Below, one piece after another: positions 35,788 to 46,980 of a stretch of DNA of 64,000 bases. The stretch is from positions 62,001 through 126,000 of the forward strand of contig JAJFPB010000011.1 of assembly GCA_020881915.1 (NCBI GenBank), read 5' to 3'. The DNA comes from Paramyrothecium sp. XJ0827. Lineage: Eukaryota > Ascomycota > Sordariomycetes > Hypocreales > Stachybotryaceae. Numbering within the stretch: position 1 is the stretch's first letter; every line of letters begins with the position of its first letter. The notes beneath the pieces were generated by a model. It ran no database searches. It had not been told where the DNA came from and saw only the letters and a list, made by a program, of their open reading frames with translations. The position numbers and the translations under genes were made by a program.

Positions 35788-35815
35788 ACAAAACAGGGCG
35801 CCCTCCCTGTTTTGT
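35788..35815. repeat. Hairpin, 11-bp stem with 6-nt loop
   Basis: ACAAAACAGGG and its exact inverse CCCTGTTTTGT flank CGCCCT. Like the neighbouring hairpin it is private to copy A and could be terminator-like, or the end of a small inserted element. Confidence 0.65.
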
Positions 35816-36884
35816 GCTTCGTCTGCCCATATGACTCCCGTTGTAGGTTTTATCCTTTATAGGGAAGATCACAGTACATTGGTCACCGTGATATAGACTT
35901 CCATAGTGTTCGCACATCCTTGGCGGATGTGGCATGTGGTCACCTACGGATCTAGGTTAATTGCAGCCCTATTGGCCGTAATATATTGAGCGAGTCATAC
36001 TAGGCCCTATTTGAAACACTGGTCTTGCGGTCTAAAAAGGTGCTGGGTAGGTAAAACTCAGCGCGTCACATCTTCACATCTTCACATTTCAAGGCATTAC
36101 GACGCCTGGTTGCCCTTCGATTGGGGCTGGAGAATGTGGCCGGAGAATTGTGCCTTGAAGGAACGACAGTGACTGAAAGGATCTTCCTTCCGCGCCTTCT
36201 TCCATCACCCCCGGAACGCACAGCTCCCTAGACGATCTGTGCTTTTTCTGCGCCACTCTGTTGAAATAAATCGAAACAAAATAGTCACCGGCCACGATCG
36301 AAGAGCCACCAGCCGTCGTATAATGTGAAGATGTGACGCGCTGATTTTTACCTGCCCGGTAACTTTTTGGAGTGTAAGACCAGTGTTCCAAGTAGGGCCT
36401 AGCATGACTCGCTCGTGTCCACTCGCTCTATATAACACGGCCAATAGGGCCGCAGCTTACATGAGAAAATCAAGGCTTATGTACGCTGAATGCTCTGCTC
36501 ATATTGTATTCGTGCATCACAGAAGACCTAGGCGATGACCTGTGTGATGATGTGATGTGAACAAATCCGAAACAGGATGCTCAAGGTATGCTATTGGGCT
36601 ACGCTATCTATAAGACATTCCTTCTTAATATAATTGCTTTTACGGAAGAGGGGAACTCACGATCTGAAACGGCCATCTTCGTCTAAGAGAATGGCTCCGT
36701 GAGGCTTGGAACGCTTTATTAGAATTGGCTCCGCCTCAGTTTCTGATACTGTTTTTTACTCCTCGCTTGGACAGACATATTATTAATAATATCACCCTAC
36801 CCCTCTTACACAGTTAGCCTCTATTTAATTCTTTTCCTCTTTTCTTCCGTTCCATCACGTACAGCAGCATCTTCCAATTGCATC

Positions 36885-37758
36885 ATGCCACGACAGGAAC
36901 CCGTCAGAGTGCCGATAGATGAGATCCAGCGCACGCTGGAGGATCTCGATCGACGACGTGCTCGAAACAGAGCCGGAGCGAGGTCGGAGTCATCCCAATT
37001 AGCAGCTCAAAGCTCTCTCGCAGAGAAGACAGCTGACCAGCGTCGTAAAGAGCCGGTCCGAGTCCCGCTTAGCGAGATTCGACGTACAATTCAAGATCTA
37101 GATCGTCGATATACCAAAGCACGCACTGCTCGAAGACACGGATCTCAACAGGCTCTTACCCGGTCCCGAATACAGCCGGTAAGAGTTCTGTTTAATAAAA
37201 TCTGCCAAACATTGGACTATCTAGACCGCCGATACCCCGAAGAATAAGGTCGCTAAAGATTTGAGTCATAAGTTATCTAGCTCTACTATCACTGGTTCAG
37301 TAGTATCTCCTGAAGCCATCCTTCCACGAGAAGATCCACCCGAGTCTCAATCTAACACGGCTCGCCGTATGTTGCATGATGTCCAACGCCGCCGCGCCGA
37401 AGATCGAGCCTACCGGGCACAAACAGTACCTCGGCAAGTTACCTTCAAAGTGACAGAACGTGAACTTAACCGCACTATCGCGGCCATCACACAGCAGCAT
37501 ATGGAGGAAGTTTTACAAGCAAGGGCCGTAAGGAGACGAGCAGGAGCTGCAGAACTATCACGAACATATATACAAGCTATCTCCGAGCAGGCAGCCATTC
37601 AACAAAATTCGCCTCCTGGAGACCGTACGAAGAAGCAATCCTCTTCTCTGTCCAGAACGGCAGTCCCACGCACAGCGCCTCCCGGAAGCGCCCCAGGGAT
37701 CAACAACCAAAAGGGCTTCCCACTCCGCCGCCAACAATACCAGGCCCCCATCAAATAG
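36885..37758 (+). pseudogene. Helitron B N-terminal ORFs
   Basis: Frames 36885-37247 and 37261-37758 correspond to the two N-terminal ORFs of copy A, with the same intervening stops. Differences from A are concentrated in the first 27 codons. One codon fewer is present in the RRRAGAAEL stretch near 37540. Confidence 0.55.
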
Positions 37759-37768
37759 ACCATGGCCA

Positions 37769-40294
37769 GTGCACGATACCGTCCAACTTCAGCAGCAGTC
37801 CATCAACTCTATTCTGAAAGACCGCGAGTCTTGGTTCCGCAGCAAAAAGGAAGCATCGGTATCAAGGTCCTACTGCAAGGAAATCCCGCTTACCCTCCAG
37901 GTAGAGACTGCGAAATCCTTCTACCATAGGTTCACAGACGAAAGGACAATGCCAATCTCGCATTGCGTTGTTTGCTATAGAAAGCATTCGCCCTCTGAGC
38001 TTATGAGAATTCGGTGGAGACACCTGACACCACCATTGTTGCAGACCATGAAAGCGCTCCGGGAATGCGAGCAGTGCTTTCCGACAGACGATGATGCTGC
38101 GGCCGATATGTGCCGCGAATGCCGCACTAGTCTGGAAAAAGGAAAACTGCCAAAGGCCTGCTTGGTCAATAACATGTATATTGGGTGCGAGCATCGGTAT
38201 CCCGAGGAGCTCGACGGCCTCTCTCCGGTTGAGGAGAGGCTGATTGCTCTCCACACCCCATTTGGATACATTACGAAGTTTACTGTTGATAACAAGACAC
38301 CGTCGGGTCTCAGCTACAGGAAGCACGTCAAAGGCCACATTGTTGTCTTTCCTAACAAGGTGGAGGACCTCGTTGCCACAGTTCTCCCTCACCCCTGCTG
38401 CAGGCTATGGAGAACATTCACGTGTCGTGGAGCCGCTCGAGCAAGCCTAGCACTGCAGATGTCGGAAATCTCCTTCAGGTCCGCAAGTCGCGTGTGAAGG
38501 CGGCCCTGTCGTGGCTCCAACGAAACAACCAGCTCTACGAACATATAGCCATCGACCATAACGAGATAAATAGCTGGAACTACGAAGACGGTTCTAACGT
38601 ACCCACGCTTATTATGGACAGTATGCAGAGGGAGGAGCCGTCAGTTGTGGAAAAGACACAGACAGACCATATCGTCCCAGAAACCGATCGGGGCGTGGAA
38701 GAAAACACGTTCACCAGTATGGAAGAACTCCTTACCTCGGCCGGTGACGATAATAGCAATGATCACATATCTACGGAAGGCACACTCTACGAATGGAACA
38801 ACACCATCAATCGCCTGAAGTTTCCCGGGATCCTGAGATTTTCATGACCAGTCCGGAGAATGCCGATGGTGTGGGTGATACCGCTTATGAGACATCGTCG
38901 TCTGGCATGTTTCCCCTCGACGGGCCGGCCGCTTTCGTCGAGGCCGATAAACTCTCCTTCTTATCCGACGCTATCCGGACAAGTCGGACTCAAAACGTGG
39001 ATGAAGCTGAGCCTTACGCTATGAACGTCCAAACAGCAGGAGAACAGCCGTTCGTCCGGGTGGAGCGCGGTGAGGAGTTTGCGGATAGCCTGCATTCGGA
39101 ATTCTTCCCGCGGACATTTCCCAAGCTTTTCCCGTGGGGCAGCGGCGGTCCAAAGGCGCTGGAAGCACCAGAGGTTAATGAACAACCCTCTTCGGAGCCC
39201 GCCGTGCCTCAACCAAACCACTCGCTCAGTTACTGGGCTAGATATGTGCTGCAGCGGCATGGCGGCCGATTCGCAACCCATCCCGTATTTTGTTGCTTGG
39301 TCTTTAACATCCTCCTCCGATCGTCGAACCGCCGCATCAGCATGGTTCGCTTAACAAGGGGTCTTTCGGGAGACTCGAACGGGTCTATGAGGGACTGACC
39401 GCGGAGCGTCTCAAAAATGCCGAGGACGAGATGCGAGAGACGAGGGCCACAACTGACCCCGACATATCGTTTCTCCTTCGCGAGCTATCCATATTTGGCC
39501 ATGCGCAGCCTCTCTCAAACGAGAGCCGGCTCCTCATGCGCAGGAAGATACAGGCGCTCACCGTTTGGACAAGCACGCCGGCCATCTGGTTTACCATCAA
39601 TCCAAATGATATCAATAACCCGGTAAAGATGAAGCTCTCTATTCATAGGCTTCACGAATACGATGCTGCAAAGGACCTCTTGGCCGATCTTAGGGGTAGG
39701 TACGATAGGATCGCCCTCAGTACTATGGATCCCGTAAGCTCGGCCATCTTCTTTCACCGGGAGATCTCGTTGTTCTTCGAAAAGTACGTCAGAGCTGGCC
39801 AAGAGTCAATATTCGGGAAGATTAGCCACTACTACGCAACGGTCGAAACGAATGACCGAGGCAGCCTGCACTTGCACGGACTCCTCTGGTTAGACGGGAA
39901 CTTGCAGTTGCCCTCCCTAATTGATGACATGGCCAACCCCCAAGCAGAAGAATATCGTGCCCAAGTGATTCGGTATCTAGACTCGGTCTTTCATGAATGC
40001 CTAGATGAGGACGATGGACAGGCTGTCAGGCGAGAGAGAAAGCCAATCGATCCTGTTGATGAGATAATGAGCAGCACCGAGGCTCTTACGGCAGCCTTCA
40101 ACAAGGAGTCCAACTACATTGCGTACTGTTGTCAAGTCCATTCACACACATACAGCTGCATCAAGTACTCCCTAAAAGGACGTAATGAACAGGGCAAAGA
40201 CGGATACAATCGGACAGCTTGTCGTTTCCAAGCTCCTTGGAAGCTCCTTGGAAGACCGTTGAAGAAACTGGGTTCACAGATGACGGCCTGTTAA
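37769..40294 (+). pseudogene. Helitron B N-terminal domain and Rep (HUH) region
   Basis: The N-terminal conserved domain is intact to about 38393, where a C run is one base shorter than in A and the frame shifts before the LLQAMENIHVSWS part. The segment at 38793-39398 is open where A is broken. The shared lost A lies at 39351-39356 (TTAACAAGG). From 39431 to 40240 Rep is continuous, including RGSLHLHG and CCQVHSHTYSCIKY, and then runs out of frame in the shared 11-bp duplication at 40230-40251. Confidence 0.82.
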
Positions 40295-42165
40295 AGATTC
40301 GTCGGAACCACCCTCTAGTAAACCGCTACAACAAGGCAATGGCGGTCGGCCTCCGCCACAACCACGATATCTCGATGATCTTGACGAGGACAAAAGGTTT
40401 GGCCATGGTCTATTACATCCAAACTACGCCACCAAGCTGGACACGCCAATGTGGAAGCGCCTTGCCCATGCGGCTCAGGTGCTCGAGCAGCTCCGTGAGC
40501 CCCTGGCCGCTGTGCCAAGGCTTCAGGCTTTGGATACCGTCACTCATGACGGTCAGCGGCCAGAGGTATTAAACAAGAGCCGTCAATTCCTGATGAGGGT
40601 GGCAAACCGGATTTTTTCCGAGAGACAGCTCTCGGCCGTGGAGGTCTGCTACCACTTGCTCGGCTATCACACGGACTTTACCAATGTGCCGCACTGGTCC
40701 TTCATTAACCTCACGGCGCTCTACTTGGCAATCTTCCGGCGATGGGCACACCTTCGTTGTCAGGCTGGCGTACAGACAGATGCAGAGGAGCCTGATGAGA
40801 CGGTACAACTCAGGGAAGGCGGGCGGACACTGCTATACTTGGATGCCTATGCCTATAGAGGGCCGGCGCTAAGGGATGTTTGCCTCTACGATTACATGTC
40901 CATGATCAACCTGGTGCGTCGTGGTACTCAAGATGAGGATGGCACTCACATAGCTCTCGAGGGGCCATCTGAGGAATATCACAACTGGACTCAGAAGCTT
41001 CGTCGGCCTCACGAATACGCCGTGCCGATCTTTCAGGGATATATCAGTAGCGACCATATGGACGAGCATTCAGTGTATTTCGGGCGGTATGGCCAATGTC
41101 CCCGGTTCAGTCCCAGCTAGCTCACTGACCTTTCGCAGCAACTCTGTCCTTCATCTGGCCTTATTCGTGCCTTGGGAAGACTTCGTATCCAGAGCAGACG
41201 GCGACATCACCGATATTTGGTCGGGCCATGAGACTTCTCTCCGGCCCCGTCTCAAACACCACGTCTCAAACATTTCCCTTCTTACTAAGTCGGCTGAGGA
41301 CGCACGCAAAGATGCACAGCTTTGGGCAAGCCGGTCGGAAGGAGACGACACCGTGGACGTAGAGTTTCCCATGGACGAAGGCGACTACAGCGAAGAACCT
41401 GCAACATTAGCTGAACATCGCCAAAGCTATGCGGCCGTGCTTCAAACTCTCCGAAACGCAGTTCGAGATTCGGACGCTACAAAGGGCTCCCCAGTCTTAC
41501 GGAGCCTCATCAGAGATTTGTGCCAGGACAACATAGTCGAGGAAGTTCAACCGTTTATTCAACGCCATGACGACTTCTATCAACAAATCCGCCGCAACCA
41601 GAATAGTGCCCTATATCAATACCCCACCTTCTTGAGAGAAGATATTCAGGCCGTGGCAAAGGCCCAGGAAATGCTACACCTCCGAATGCTTGATGAGATG
41701 GCGACCAGTCTTGGCGCCGAACACCCAACAGGTAACGCCGACGTGGACGACATGCTTGCTCGTCACTACGAAGCAGATGTTCCTATTCTGCTTCGAGGTC
41801 CGGACCCAGCTATGCGGGGCCCTCGGATACTTGTTGATGTCGATCCTGCTGCAGGATTTACGGAACTAGGCCGTCTCGCCGCCACCCAGTACACGCTCAA
41901 TGAGCTGCAGAATGTAGCTCTACAGCTTGTGTGCAGATTCTTGGACAAATACACTGCCGATCCCGACTCGGCCGGCCAACATCTTCAATATGCCGGCGGC
42001 CCAGGCGGGACGGCGGGACGGGAAAATCCAGAATCATCGACGCCTTGAGGCACGCGTTTACAGCCAGAGGACAGTCGCACCTTCTCCAGGTCACTGGAAC
42101 ATCAGGCAGCGCGGCCGCCCAGATCGGCGGAACCTCAGTCCACTCGGCCTGCGGCCTAGGGGCCG
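40219..42165 (+). pseudogene. Helitron B RepHel C-terminal part, truncated
   Basis: After the shared duplication the frame continues with IRRNHPLVNRYN. A base lost near 40430 is private to B. The linker (41089-42048) is identical in protein sequence to A. The shared 8-bp duplication at 42006-42021 disrupts Walker A, and the helicase ends at 42165 after about 40 further residues. Confidence 0.82.
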
Positions 42166-42676
42166 GTGAATATTGTTCCCAATTGGAGGGACCTCCAAGT
42201 TTGAGCTCTTGGGGGAGAAAAAGAGTATTTTTGTCGGAGCTAGCCACGATGCTGTCATAGCTTGAAGGTGAAGCCTGTTGTTGATCTGAAACACCACATA
42301 GCGATGATTCAGATTCAGGCGATACCCTTATCGTGCGACGTGTTCGCATGGTAAATCGTGGAACTTGCCGTGTAGGCATCCCCGCAATAATAAGGTTAAA
42401 ATTCGGTTCTTTGATTCAGAAGAGAAACCCGATGTTTGCCAACCCGGGCTCATAACCTGTTGTTCAGATTACGCAGTGGTGCTGAATGCACTTGGATAAA
42501 ATGTAATTGATGTTATGATGATTGTAATTATTCTTGGTTAAGTTGTTCTGATCTTAATGAGATGCCTTCGGACCATTATATATCTGAGTGAACCCATCTA
42601 GGACTTTGAACCTTAATCATAGGACTTGAACTTTAATATTGGTCCTTAAGTCACGGGGGACTCAGTTCTTCCAACA
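42166..42676 (-). mobile_element. copia family B 5' fragment (LTR, PBS, start of gag)
   Basis: On the minus strand it reads LTR (42676-42458), then the half-tRNA-iMet primer-binding site (42457-42444), then a leader and a gag start at ATG 42379 that continues to the Helitron junction (ending LKLGGPSNWEQYSPA). Everything downstream of early gag is missing. This fragment shows that the solo LTRs at 8288 and 50850 belong to a copia element that uses the same primer as copia A. Confidence 0.82.
42458..42676 (-). repeat. LTR of copia family B, copy 2
   Basis: 219 bp, same sequence family as copies 1 and 3. The flanks (TAACC left, GTTGG right) differ because the left side is the element's own primer site. 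Confidence 0.9.
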
Positions 42677-44137
42677 GTTGGGAAGCTTCATAATATTGTC
42701 AAGTTCATCCGAGCCTCTCCGCAGCGTACCGAAGCATTCAAAGCGCATGCCAGGGAACAGGAGGAAGCAGACATCTATAAGCTTGCGGAAGAGTCAACAG
42801 CTGAGCTGGAAGTGATACAGAACAACGCTACGAGGTGGAACTCGACCTACATGATGATCGAGCGCGCTTTGATCAAGCAGTCTGAGCTCAATAGCTTCAT
42901 CCAAGATTTAGGGCTAGAAGCAGACGCCTCAAAAAGGGTTCCCATGGCCGACATTCTGACCTCCGATGACTGGAAGGTCCTCAGGGAAGTTAGCCATATT
43001 TTGGAGCCGATCTACAATATGACAATGAGAACACAAGGATGGGGTACAAGTGGAGGCCACGGCCGGCTCTGGGAGGTCATGACAGGGATGGAGTATATTC
43101 TGGAACATCTAGAAGATTGGAGGCTTCTCTACGAGGGTGAAACTGCGAATCATGCTACGGAGGAAAGACGTAGAGCTCAGGGGGAGGAGCTTGAATCGGT
43201 TGCGGATACGAAGTCAATGTCTGCGCGGCCATCTGTAGTCGGGCAAACTGGAGGGCGACCCTTGCGCCAATCACGACTACCATCGCGACTCCAAGGGTTT
43301 GAGATCACGCCGTTACACCGCCATCGCGAAACGGTTCTTTCGGCTTGTCCATCCACCAGCCCATTGTTTAACGAAGGTGCTCTTCCTGTACATTCTCGAG
43401 GAGACTACCTGCAGGACGATGCTCGCTCCGTAAGTAACATTGCCAGTATGGAGGGTCAAGAGCGTGCTAGTATCAGGGCAAGCATAAACGCTGCTTGGAT
43501 TAAGCTGAACGAATATTATACTCTTCTGGGGCGGTCGCCTCTGTTTGCGACCTCTGTTGTTCTGAATCCGGACCTTTGCCTCCGGTGGCTCGAGACTAAT
43601 TGGACTTCCCCAGAGCAACTGCAATGGCTTCGGGATGAAAAGGATGGCATCAAAGCCTACTTTGAGCGTTGGTACTCTAAAAACGACGATGATGCTTCTG
43701 AGAGTATTTCAGCCACCTCCTCGTTGACGCCCCGACCTGAGCAAAGTAGGTTTGAGCAGTGGGTGAAAAGTCGGCAGCCTAAGCTCTCGGCAACAGGCAG
43801 TGAGCTTGAACGATACTATAGGCTCGAGCCGGAACAGGTAGATGACCCTGTTCTTTGGTGGATTGATCATAGCAATGCTTTTCCGCGTTTAAGTAGATTT
43901 GCATTGGATGTCCTTGCAATCCCGGCCATGTCAACCGATTGTGAGAGAGCATTCAGTCTTGCGAAGCTTACAGTCAGCTCACAGCGACACTCTCTACTTG
44001 GATCGAGCATTGAGTCGATCCAACTACTGAAGGACTGGATAAGGGGAGGGTGTGTTACTCTGGGGGGCCTATGCTTAAGCAACAAGGCAGTCAGATCCCA
44101 CGGGCAGAATCGTGAGGCTGGGAATAGCTCCACGTGA
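42677..44137 (+). pseudogene. hAT transposase, 5'-truncated (hAT-3)
   Basis: The frame is open from the LTR edge at 42677 to the stop at 44137 (about 486 residues) with no break. It contains NNATRWNSTYMMIERAL, the helical insertion region, and the C-terminal dimerisation block (ALDVLAIPAMSTDCERAFSLA). The N-terminal zinc finger and the first catalytic part are missing, cut by the copia LTR. Interestingly intact for a truncated gene. Confidence 0.85.
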
Positions 44138-44254
44138 CCTATTTTATATCAGATATCTATCAATCAATCAATCAGATCAGATGCAGAGGGTAAAGTTTCA
44201 GTTCAGTTCAGATTTACGTCCCCATCTGATTTGATTGATCTGACGGCAGCCCTG
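44138..44254 (+). repeat. Right terminal region of hAT-3
   Basis: ATCAGATC/GATCTGAT-type subterminal units and an (ATCA)n run (about 44157-44175) lead to an end whose reverse complement begins CAGGGCTGCCGTCAGATC. The end falls inside the coding sequence of the RecQ/TLH-like gene on the minus strand, which therefore was the insertion target. Confidence 0.65.
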
Positions 44255-46980
44255 GCCGCTCCAGTGACGCCCAGGTGAAGGCGTCCTTGGACTGGTCCCA
44301 TTCCCCGATGGCCGCATCGCATGTCTCGATCGCCCCATGGGAGACAGGGAGGCCGGCCTCGTCCATTAATCCAGCCCGGTGCAGGCGCCGACGAATCTGC
44401 CGCGTCATAAATGCTCGTGTCTGTGGCACCCAGAGGTCTTCAAGCAGCACCTTTACCAGCTGGGCCACACCCTTGGGGCGTGAGAAGGCTTCGTGGCCCA
44501 TCTGGGCCAGCAACAGCTCACCCTCGCGACTCGAGGCGATACGCTCGCCGTAGTGGTACCTCAGCTCGGCTACATGCAGGAGCAGCAGTCGGCCCGTTTC
44601 GCCGGACCGCGGCCATTTCGACATGTCGAGCATGCCCATCCGGTCCAGATCCAGCACCGCGGGGTCGATGTAGGGCCACCCCCGCGTTCGGAGGCTGTCA
44701 ATCGTGCCGAGCGGTCGGAGCACGCTCTTCGGGAGGTGCCGCTCGAACCCCGAGAACATGTAACCTCCGAGACGATCAATCACGGCGACGCCCTCGGACT
44801 GTGCCCCGCTCGCCGGCCCTCGTGTACCGATCCTCGATCTCCGCCAACGCGAGCTCGAAAACTCGCGTGTAGGCGCCGAGTATTGTGGGGTAGACGCCGA
44901 TAGGGATAGACCTGAAGATATGGAGGTATGACTCGCGCTCGCGGGCGAAGAAACGCATCAGCTGGGAGATTGTGCGCAGCACGGTGTCGAGCGTCCTGTT
45001 GCGGGGCAGCAGCCTGGCGGTGTTGAGCGACACGACCTGCTCCAGACGGTACGGCACCTCGCTCGCCTCGATCGCAACGTCAAGTTGGCGGCGCTCCCTC
45101 GCGAACGGTGTCGATTCCTCGGGTGCATCGGCCGTCTCCTGCCCGCGGATGATGCGCAGGGCCTTCTCCCGTTTTCTCGACGTGGCCACCCCGAGGCACG
45201 CATCCTTCGTCGGTACCGTCAGGCCTGCCGTGGCATACCCCTTCGTCGCCAGCAAATCGCGTGCGCTGTGCCTCACCGCTCGCTTAATGTTCGAGTACCC
45301 CTGGAAGTACCCGAACGACAGGACGTCGGCGCCGTCGTTGCGTATGCTCATGTTGCCCTGCATGGCCGAGAGAAGTGAATGCAGGAAGGCTGGAGGTTCT
45401 CTGGAGGAGACATTGCCGTATAACGGGCTAAACGCCTGCGAGTAGAAGGTGTAATCCCGGGTTCGCCTGTATTCTCTCGCGATCTGGTTGCGATCAATCA
45501 GCAGACACCTCACCTGCCCGCCTCCCTCAACATCGTCTTGAGTCATCTGCGCGTCGTCACCCCCGCCCACGGCAAGCGTGTGGATGCACACGGCGAGACC
45601 ATACGAAACGGCCGATATATTGTTTAGTCGAAACCTTGCCGACAGCTCCTCGTTGAGCATCCGCAGACCTTCGCTCTCACGGATCATTTGGTCGTATGCT
45701 GCGTTGGCCTGTGTGCCATGCGCTATGCTCCGCTCCGGGAGAGGGCCCTGTGGCGCCATGTGGCGACGCAGTGTCGATCGGGGCCAGGTCGGTGTCTCGC
45801 CTCGTCCTTGACCGGTCCCCACCAGAGCGGCGTCGGCCTGGCTGCCGGAGCTGCCGGTCTCATCCTCCTGGCCGCTGTCCTCGTCGTCGCTCATATCATA
45901 TTTCTCGCGGGTCAGCGTAGACAACGCCGGGTGTATTGGGATCTCGATATTGGCACCGTAGTCGTATGCATGGAAGGCTGGCAAGTGCTGGCGCCAGAAT
46001 GAACTCTCGGCATGGCTCCCGCTCCATTCTGACCAGCCGTCCATGAAGTACTCCTGGAAGAGTGCCCATGCATCCGAGTTGATCCTCTGGCTATGCCGGC
46101 TTCCTGGCCTCCAGCAGGGCTCCACCCCTCGGCCTACAAGTTCCGGGATCTGGAAGACGGAGGTGCTATACCCACCTAGCTGGCGAGCTAGCTGCACTGA
46201 CAGCCCGCTCTTGGCCGACGCCGTTTCATCCTGCTCACGCCGCCTCGCAGCCGAGTCGGAAGTCCGACTTGACGCCTCCGATAGGATGCATCACTATGAA
46301 CCACGATTCGCGCGTTGCGGCCTCCGCTATATAAAATGTTCGGCCGGTTAGGTTGCAGTTGAGTCCGCCTACGTGCTTGGCCCCGTACGGCTTGGCCCAG
46401 TTGTGGAAGGACATTGTAAAGTTATCGAGTATCGGGGCATTGCGCTCCGAGATGCAGAAGCCAGGCTTGCCCACTATGCTGAGAAAGTCGATGGAATGAC
46501 GGAGCGTACTTATCACTTGTTTTCGCAGGCCTGCCGCCAGCCTTTGTGGATCCAAAGTCGATGGAATTCTTCTCGTGGAGCATTCGCAATGCATCGGCCG
46601 GCGTAAAGTCTTCATAGAGGACTTTCTCGATGAAACGTGCCGCTAGGAACTCATGATAATTAGCTATACGGTTCTACCCTCACTGGCGATACCTGGCGAC
46701 GCAGCTCGGACTGCTTGCATATGGCTTCTGACGTTTATACTTGTGATTTCCCGACGAATGGTCGACTCGCCAAACCCGTTGGGTTTGTGTTGCCCCGCCC
46801 AGTTCTGCACCTTCTCCTTCACCATCGGAGAACAGTTCGCCGATTAGGGAAGCCGTTGCTTCCTCATCCGAAAGAGCATCATCCATAGCCTCATCCTCTG
46901 GCTGTATATCCGCCGGGTCTTCGCGGAGGCTTGGCGAGCTCATTATGCATGCTGTGGCTACTGCAGTGTACACTTCATTT
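44255..46980 (-). pseudogene. N-terminal half of a RecQ/TLH-like repeated gene (tentative)
   Basis: Minus-strand segments read in order: an acidic N-terminus (ADIQPEDEAMDDALSDEEAT), a block KTSDKYAPSFHRLSQHSGQAW, MSFHNWAKPYGAKHVGGLNC, GRTFYIAEAATRESWFIVMHP, then a long frame at 46197-44776 (PAFHAYDYGANIEIPIHPAL ... SIPIGVYPTILGAYTRVFELA) and a last one at 44783-44255. Frame breaks at about 46680, 46440, 46270 and 44780 are lesions or unrecognised introns. The style matches the non-helicase N-terminal part of the large RecQ-like genes repeated in fungi, but I infer this from general resemblance, not from a helicase motif. The helicase half is lost where hAT-3 inserted. Confidence 0.42.

Larger units (their letters stand above)
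28797..36090 (-). mobile_element. Helitron A, minus orientation
   Basis: Reading right to left: a 5' terminal region (about 36090-35960), promoter, two short N-terminal ORFs, a Rep-type (HUH) replication initiator, a PIF1-like helicase, then a 3' end with a hairpin (28812-28826) followed by GGTCTCCTGTTT. It forms a large inverted repeat with Helitron B (36320-42165). The coding part carries several frame breaks, some shared with B and some private. The exact 5' base is inferred from similarity between the two copies. Confidence 0.82.
35596..36884. other. Centre of the Helitron inverted pair
   Basis: The spacer between the two head-to-head Helitrons. Promoter-proximal parts (35596-35690 and 36790-36884) are similar but not identical. 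Two copies of the Helitron 5' end lie inverted at 35960-36090 and 36320-36450 (sharing GCCCTATTGGCCGT and CAGCGCGTCACATCTTCACA). Between them is a partial copy of the short Helitron-like repeat (36151-36311). Segments at 35700-35955 and 36460-36785 are unique to one side. Confidence 0.6.
36320..42165 (+). mobile_element. Helitron B, plus orientation, 3'-truncated
   Basis: Same order as Helitron A. From about 36966 it is nearly base-identical to A; upstream of that point the copies differ by several percent. It stops inside the helicase domain at 42165 (after GGTSVHSACGL), where the 5' end of a copia element in minus orientation begins. The rest of the helicase and the 3' hairpin are missing. 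Confidence 0.85.

Noticed and set aside
28797..42165. The Helitron inverted repeat as a simple fold-back sequencing artefact
   Set aside because: The centre is asymmetric, the arms differ at their starts and by private indels, and only one arm is cut by copia; a fold-back read would be a perfect mirror. A mis-join is still worth testing.
41897..42379. A 160-residue minus-strand frame spanning the Helitron B and copia B junction
   Set aside because: The first 70 residues are copia gag, and the rest is the antisense of the Helitron helicase; it is a chimera created by the junction.
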